From: Diploscapter coronatus
Taxonomy: Eukaryota; Nematoda; Chromadorea; Rhabditida; Rhabditidae
NCBI GenBank assembly: GCA_964036155.1
Contig: OZ038423.1
Span: 46,639,249-46,703,248, forward strand
Length of the DNA: 64,000 nucleotides
Direction of reading: 5' to 3'
Below, piece after piece: positions 58,301-64,000 of the stretch (the stretch's first letter is position 1; every line of letters starts with the position of its first letter). The position numbers and the translations under genes were made by a program. The notes under the pieces were generated by a model. It saw only the letters and a list, made by a program, of their open reading frames with translations. It was not told the origin of the DNA and searched no databases.

Positions 58301-60211
58301 CATGAAATGGGTAGGTTTTCGAAAATAAAAAGGAATCTTGAAAAATCCCAAATTTTTCAGCCCTTACCCTCCTTCACGAGCAGTTCCTGAACCCATCTGC
58401 GGAGCCATTTTTCAAGGACCTCGACCGAACCGTCGACTACCTGCAAACCCTGGGAAACACCCACTTGGAGCTGATCTTCAAATACGCCAAATGGGTGCTG
58501 AATAAGGATGCTGAGACGGGACTTTTGGTGGGAAAAATACGATCATTAATTTATTCACTTTCTTTTCTGGGAAAATAGTATAGGAGTGAAAAATACAAAG
58601 TGCCAGAAATAAATTCGTTATTCTTTCCAGATTTTCATCGACGAAGAATCGGAATTGGCCAGGAGTCTGAATCGAGAAGCTGTTTTGGAGTTTCTCAGGA
58701 AAGAGTGCGTCAGGGCCGTTATTCCGTACTTGGTACTTTCATTTTTGAAAATTAAAAAAAAAAACCTAAATTTTCAGGAGCATCTAATTTACAAATGGGA
58801 AGAGGTCCGGCCGATTTTTCACGAGACTCTGGCAGAATTTTACGTCACCAAAGTCAAAACGCTCTACAAGGACTATGTGCACGCTTTTCCGGATGGTAAA
58901 ATAAAAATAAAATATTAGGAAATAGATAAGAAATAAATTCCAGATGAAAACATCACCCGAGCGGGAGAAGAAGATGGTGATTTGGGGCTCTACCGAAGAA
59001 GTTTGTTGAAATTCCTGCATTTCTCCCTGTATTACAGCCCTCAGGTATTGAGTTTATAAAAATTAAAAGCTAAAGGTGAATTAACTCGGGGTTAAAAATG
59101 TTAGCGTCTATTAGCATTTGTTAACTCTGATTTAAAAAAAAAAAATCCAGACAATTCTGCTGCAACTGAACAGCGACGGATTTTACGAAGAAAGAGCGCT
59201 GATTCTAGGCCGACTGAAACAACACGAACAGGTTTGGAAGTAATTCTTTAAAAATAAAAAAGAATTGCAAATTTTCAGGCTCTAACGATCTATACCTGTT
59301 TATTACGGGACATCGAGGCTGCGGAGAGATATTGCCGATTGTATTTCGACCGCGAGGACGAGACTAATTCACAGGTAAAAAATAAAGTTAAAATAAAAGT
59401 AATAAAATTGAAAAAAAAAAACAAATTCAGGTCTACCTGACCCTTTTCCGCTCCCTCGTCACTCCCTCAGATCCAATGATAGCCGGATTAACCGACCGAC
59501 AATTACCCATTCCCCAGCCAGATGTCTACTCAGCAATTCAAATACTCACGAGACATGCCGATAGGATTGATACCGGTAATTGGAAAGTTCGAATCAAAAT
59601 AAATCGGAAAGACTTCAGTAACCGCCCTCAACCTGATCCCGGCTTCCACTTCTTTGAGGACTCTGTCAAAGGCATTGACGGCGGTACTCCAGACAAAATT
59701 GGACCAGGCTACTGCGGTAAGAAAATAAAAGTAAAAAAGTTTAAAAAGATAACTATTTGAGTACACAATCCGCTGCGCGCTGAGTGAATGCGCCTTCGGC
59801 CGCTATAAGGAAAGACTTCAAAAAGCTGAAGCCACGAAAATCGTCGTCACGAATTCAAACGAATGCACCATATGCGGAAAGAAGATTGGCAACAGGTTCA
59901 AATTACCGTATTTTGGAAGATAAAAACTAATTACACAGTAATCCTTCTTTCTAAGAAAAATAAAACTACATTATTCTTTCTAGAAGAAATCTACAGTAAT
60001 CTATTTTCTAAAGTGAAAAACTAATGATCTTTTTCTCTAAGAAAGATAAATGTTTTTTTTTTCGAAAAACGAGAGTACTCCATTTTCAAATGAAACCATA
60101 TTTTTCAGCGCGTTCGTGAGACACGCCTCGGATGGCTCTCTAGCCCACTTGTACTGTCATTCTGAATCGCAGAGCCACGAAGCTGCGAAGTCGCCCGTAC
60201 CTCAACTCTGA
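55390..60211 (+). CDS. vps-39: VPS39/VAM6 subunit of the HOPS complex
   Basis: HOPS tethering subunit that promotes late endosome-lysosome fusion by binding Rab7-type GTPases. The start at 55390 (MASEMYDAFWMTDVALRLPL) opens a citron-homology/beta-propeller region: ILIGGKTGCLVVYTPSN, HKIRSISSFVHWN, LVNSKKQFHLFKWSKKDFTD and LFPKGRIEIRCVDPPLL. The clathrin-heavy-chain-like helical region starts near 57030: SQMDILLLDSLKNLRKNVSY, FNQKKFKESFDLYAEIKS, ILKREGRFQSLYILYESRKK and ELIFKYAKWVLNKDAETGLL. Later come LILGRLKQHEQALTIYTCLL and DIEAAERYCRLYF. The C-terminal zinc module has NECTICGKKIGNSAFVRHAS and LYCHSES, then TGA 60209-60211. About 20 exons, most introns short. Two introns contain fold-back elements. 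Roughly 850-900 residues, as expected. Confidence 0.95.
56224..56320. mobile_element. Short inverted-repeat element in a VPS39 intron
   Basis: The arms GTGGTGGTATTTTTGCTCGC (from about 56226) and, on the complement of about 56300-56318, GTGGCGCATTTTTTGCTCGC are inverted. About 97 bp in total, with a pyrimidine-rich centre. Confidence 0.65.
57640..57838. mobile_element. MITE-like element in a VPS39 intron
   Basis: Arms 57640-57693 and 57786-57838 are inverted copies with similarity through GATC(G)GCATTG and CCCTGTCTCTGGAC / GCCTCTGTCTCTACAC. It lies between the exon ending in GDYLVQ (about 57510) and the next exon (57863). Confidence 0.6.
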
Positions 60212-61077
60212 CTTATCAACGATAATTCCAAAAACTAAAAAAATCGGGTTTAAATTTAAATTTGAACGTTTGGATGAATAGGCTGTGATTTCAAATTATT
60301 TGAGTGCCTTATAAAAATAAAAGTTTAAAAATCTTGCATAAATTGGTTGCAAACTTTATTGTCGCGATTTTTAGTCCGACTTTTCTCCGATTTGTTAATT
60401 TGGCAATGAACGCTTCGATTGACTGCTTCTTTCGCGGAAAACAAAAATTCACTTTTTACTTAAAAATGAAATTATCAGAAATCGCATCTGCCTGTGTCCT
60501 GCTTCTTGCGACCATTTTTCGAACCGACAAAATTTGAAATGAATTTCGAAAAAAAAAATCGATAATTTCAAATGTACGCTAATTTTTATTGGTCATTAGG
60601 TAAAAACAAAATGAAAGTTTCGTCTTCGGACTTGAAAAATCTCGAAAAACATGAAATTTCTGTGTGATGGAAATCGTGAATTGTGAATTTTTGGAAAGCT
60701 TCTTGAAATATGAAAATGTACAAAAATTAAGTAGATTTCGCACAACTTGAAGGGTTTTTTCTGTAAGGAAAAGATACTGTAATTTTTAGATACATACTGT
60801 AGCATAGGAAATAGACCGCGTAAAATACTCAACAATTCGAATAACTTTTTCTCAGATAAAAGGCAAGAAATTATGTTTTAAAGGAATCTTCAACATTTAA
60901 ATGAGTGGTGCTTCGAAAGATAGAACCTTTCAGCATTTTTGGGCAGGATAATTTTGGAAAATAGAAATGAACTTGAACAGAATAGCACTAAATTTTCATA
61001 AATAGGAAAAATGATAACCGGCGATATTTACAAATAGCACTAGAAGATGCACACTCTAGTTACAGAATATTTTCAAA
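60212..61077. other. Intergenic region between convergent VPS39 and PACS
   Basis: No gene is seen. The sequence is AT-rich. An AATAAA-like signal near 60318 may end VPS39 transcripts. Short frames here have no splice partners or motifs. Confidence 0.5.
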
Positions 61078-64000
61078 TTATCGATTTAAAGCCTCTGAGT
61101 TAGGTCGGATTTGTGAGAGAAGAGTCAGCGGGAAAGTCTTGATGTGAGTTTGCCACTGTGCGGACGTCTGGAAGTACCGTACTCCCAAGTGAAGGGCACC
61201 ATCAACGAACACTTAAGTTTTCGTTCTCAGAAGAATTTCGAATTTCAATTTCTACCGTTCAACGAGTGGTGTTTACTAGTGGGACAGCACAGCACTCGAG
61301 TAATCGAAGAAATTTGCACGGGTGACATGTCGAGATCGGATTTCTTGAATTTTAAATAGTTTTGCTTGAAAATTACAAATTAGCATACCTGTCCCTTTTT
61401 CATGCCCAATTTGTGGAGCATTTTGTCTTTCTTTTTCTCCTTCACGTAGGACATCGAAAGTAGGGCGTTACTGTGGTTTCTGGAAAACAATATTTTCATT
61501 TCATAGAAAAACTAGAAAAAATCAATAGTTTCCTATTTTCGACTAAGACCGACCTATGGACGATCAAAGACCTGAATGTAGACTTTATCGTTGATTTGGA
61601 GTTGTCTTTCTTGCTCGTTGGGGTGGTAGCATTCCCGAAAGAGGCATTAAGTGCGACGTTTTCCTGAGAAATGTTACTTTTCCAAGAAAAATGCAAACAC
61701 TCCTACCCCAAGTGGATTGGTCCAAAACTCTACGGACATTTCCCTTGCGGAAATATCTGACCTCGCATAGGGGCTGTTCGGAGGAGAGGCACCTTAATTA
61801 ACAAAAAATGAGTTACCCAATTAGCCATTTAATTAGAGCAATTAACACTGGTTAATTACCACTATCCTTCGACATGCTGCTTTCCCTCTCTTCCTGAGTT
61901 GTCGTCGTGGCTTCTGAAGAGATGGTTGGTTGCTGCTTGCTTCGCGGAGACGACGTCTGGCCTTCTGAATCCGTCGTGACGTCGTCCGACGCTCCGACTC
62001 GGATTTCGGTCAGGAAGGGCACGAAAATGAGTTCGGATTCGGGCTGAAAAAGTCAATAATTAAAAGTCTTTAAGTCGATAAAACTACCTCATTTGTACTC
62101 TCGGAGACCTGCATCATGACCTCTCCAATCGGCAAGCTGATTCTGCTTCCCTGAGTCTGTTTGGGCCACTGGGCCAATTTTTCGGCTACCGAGGATTTTT
62201 CGGAAGACGACAATTCGGCCCAACGCTCCCAGATGTCGCGGCAAAGCTGATCGAGTTGGACATCGATTCCTGAAAAAATTATTCTTCAGGAGGGAAAAGG
62301 TATCTTTTTCCAAAAATTTTCTCGGGAATTATCTTTGAAAGAAAAGATACCATTTCATTTTTATTCGAATTTTACCCTCAATCATCCTCCCGCACAGACT
62401 ATTCGGATACGGTAGGAGCATGAATCTCAGGTACTGCAACCAATTTGACGACGACTTGTGATGCAGGCAATCCACATAAGCTCGAAGTACCTGGAAGTTA
62501 GTTGGGTAATTAGGCTTTAATTGTTCAATTAAATGAGTTAATTACTTGTCCGAGTAATCTGTCGCCTCCCGCGATTCCAATATAGGTTAGAGAGGGCTCG
62601 ACCGAATTTGAGTTGCAACTGAAAAAATAAGCTTTGCTGAGATTAAAAAAAAAAAAAAAATCTTACAAGTTCTGGATCTTATTTACAACCTGCCCGATAA
62701 TTTGCTTGGTTTGTGCAGAGGAAGAGCAATTGACAATGTTCAGAATTGGAGAGAACGCCGAGAAATTCGAGAATTCTCCCTGAAAAAGCAAAATTACAGA
62801 TTTTTAAATCAAGTTTAGCCTTATTTTTAAAAATTAGAAAATGCTTACCAGAGAGCACAGCCAAAGACAGTCGGAAGCGGATTCAGGCAAAAGAGACGAT
62901 GAGAGTTGGTCTGTCAAGCTCGTCACTCGGTTGATGTCCATTTTCTTCTCTCGAGAAATCGAGCCTATCGTCAAAGAATGCGGCAGGTTTAAGCCTGAAA
63001 TTGAAAAATAGCGTTTTCAGAATTTTAAATGAATTTCAAGTCACCATGATTCGAAATATGACTATTTTAAGACTGTCTAGCGTAATCTATAGGAATTTAC
63101 GTGGAATATTTTCATGATTTCATTTATGCAAGAAAAATTAAAGCTTAAATTTTGCCGACCTACCCTGGCTATAACTCGCACTTTGGTTTGAGGTTGACGG
63201 TCTAACTGCAACGTGTACCGTGTTGTCTCCATTCGAATAGCCCTTTGGAGGGCTGTTGATGGTGCCCTTTCGCTCGAAATTCTCGATCCCGAATGGCTGA
63301 GTGGGTGTGCGGTGGCCTTGATGCACGTCCTTCGGAGTGTGCGGAGTTGAGGTCAGGCCTGCAAATTTCATAATCTTCAACGTTTTTTAGAAAAATTCCA
63401 GAAATCTTATTTTTCAGAAATGGTATTAATCCTCATTAGAACGAAGTGCGAGGACAAAAAGTAGTGTGCAAAATGAGTCTTTGTGGTCGCACCAGACTCT
63501 CGCTTTTACACAATTTCTTGAGATCGCACCTCGTTCTAATGAGGATTAATGCCACCGCAGAAATTTCAATTTTCTAGCTATCTCTGCTATAAATGATTGA
63601 GGAATCACCAAAATCCCTACCCATAGGAGTTTCGAGCCGGTTCTCTTTCTGATGTTCCGCTTCGGATGAAGAATCTTCGCCTTCGCTTTCCGAGTGATCA
63701 GAACCGATGTCGGCTTCCTGGAAAAGAACTCATTTTAAAAGAATCGGATAAAAATTTACCGGATCATAAATAGCGGGTAGGATTTCTTTGGATCTTGTGA
63801 AGTACGGTCTCAATGCCGGTCTTGGATTTGACCCGATCGAAATTTCATCGGCTGCCATTTCCGGTCCGGAATCGCTCATGCCCTCTAATTCCTCGAACAA
63901 AGCTTCGAGTTCCTTGGCTGTCGGGGCTCTAGCGATAGAAGAGCACGTGGCAGAGGCCTGGAAAATCGATATTCGAATTTTCCGAAAACTCGCCTTTTAA
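61078..64000 (-). CDS. PACS (phosphofurin acidic cluster sorting) protein, 5'-partial
   Basis: Cytosolic sorting adaptor that binds acidic clusters on cargo such as furin and retrieves it to the TGN. The gene enters from beyond 64000. Segments in order are an acidic/Ser-rich linker (LFEELEGMSDSGPEMAADEI, DHSESEGEDSSSEAEHQKEN), LNLPHSLTIGSISREKKMDI and a conserved core: NSVEPSLTYIGIAGGDRLLG, QVLRAYVDCLHHKSSSNWLQ, YLRFMLLPYPNSLCGRMIEG and DVQLDQLCRDIWERWAELSS. Then come SRISLPIGEVMMQVSESTN, ELIFVPFLTEIRVG, a Ser/Thr-rich linker, and STIKSTFRSLIVHRS. The last exons (KKKDKMLHKLGMKKGQ; VFVDGALHLGVRYFQTSAQW; QTHIKTFPL) match the PACS C-terminus. Stop TAA is at 61078-61080. The N-terminal furin-binding region is outside the window. 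Confidence 0.88.
63422..63554. mobile_element. MITE-like element in a PACS intron
   Basis: Near-perfect 30-base inverted ends: 63422-63451 (GGTATTAATCCTCATTAGAA then CGAAGTGCGA) and 63525-63554 (complement GGCATTAATCCTCATTAGAA then CGAGGTGCGA). The short internal segment is non-coding. Confidence 0.8.

Overview
This window is eukaryotic and almost certainly from a nematode. The genes are split by many short introns (often 45-60 nt) with GT...(T)TTCAG/TTTAG borders, and intergenic DNA is AT-rich. Nearly every start codon lies a few to about 45 bases downstream of a 3' splice-site-like sequence with no evident upstream exon, the pattern expected of spliced-leader trans-splicing. Gene content agrees: a close ACR-16 nicotinic receptor, astacin proteases ending in ShKT domains, a TIL/WAP/thyroglobulin protease-inhibitor protein and an OSM-6/IFT52 gene. 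All gene models were spliced by hand from reading frames, cysteine patterns and family motifs, so outer borders are firmer than individual exons.

Layout: 1-1.77 kb, no gene seen. 1.77-6.6 kb (-), a modular secreted cysteine-rich protein with a thyroglobulin type-1 domain, WAP domains and a series of TIL domains. 7.4-10.2 kb (+), IFT52. 11.5-15.1 kb (+), TYW2 (wybutosine synthesis). 15.7-21.4 kb, a tandem segmental duplication carrying two paralogous secreted Thr-rich ShKT genes (one ShKT in the first, four in the second), with a decayed LINE-type retrotransposon between them. 22.4 kb (+), an Ly6-like small protein; 23.0-23.8 kb (-), an unrecognised secreted protein. 25.2-31.7 kb (+), two tandem astacin-ShKT metalloproteases. 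33.0-34.5 kb (+), an unrecognised secreted protein. 35.1-38.2 kb (-), a peptide GPCR resembling GnRH/AKH receptors. 38.2-44.5 kb, gene-poor DNA with fold-back repeats. 44.5-46.8 kb (+), acr-16. 47.5-48.3 kb (-), SRP14. 48.9-50.4 kb (-), glutaminyl-peptide cyclotransferase. 52.4-55.0 kb (-), TIMM50, divergent from VPS39 at 55.4-60.2 kb (+). 61.1 kb to the window end (-), a PACS sorting protein that is incomplete at its 5' end.

The left half is rich in secreted, fast-evolving proteins (protease inhibitors, ShKT proteins, astacins, Ly6). The right half holds conserved housekeeping and neuronal genes. No operon-like functional cluster stands out, although inhibitors and proteases lie within about 20 kb of each other. 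Short inverted-repeat (MITE-like) elements are scattered through introns and intergenic DNA. The most unusual region is the duplicated ShKT locus: exon amplification, a LINE remnant at the breakpoint, and a final exon preceded by CG instead of AG in both copies.
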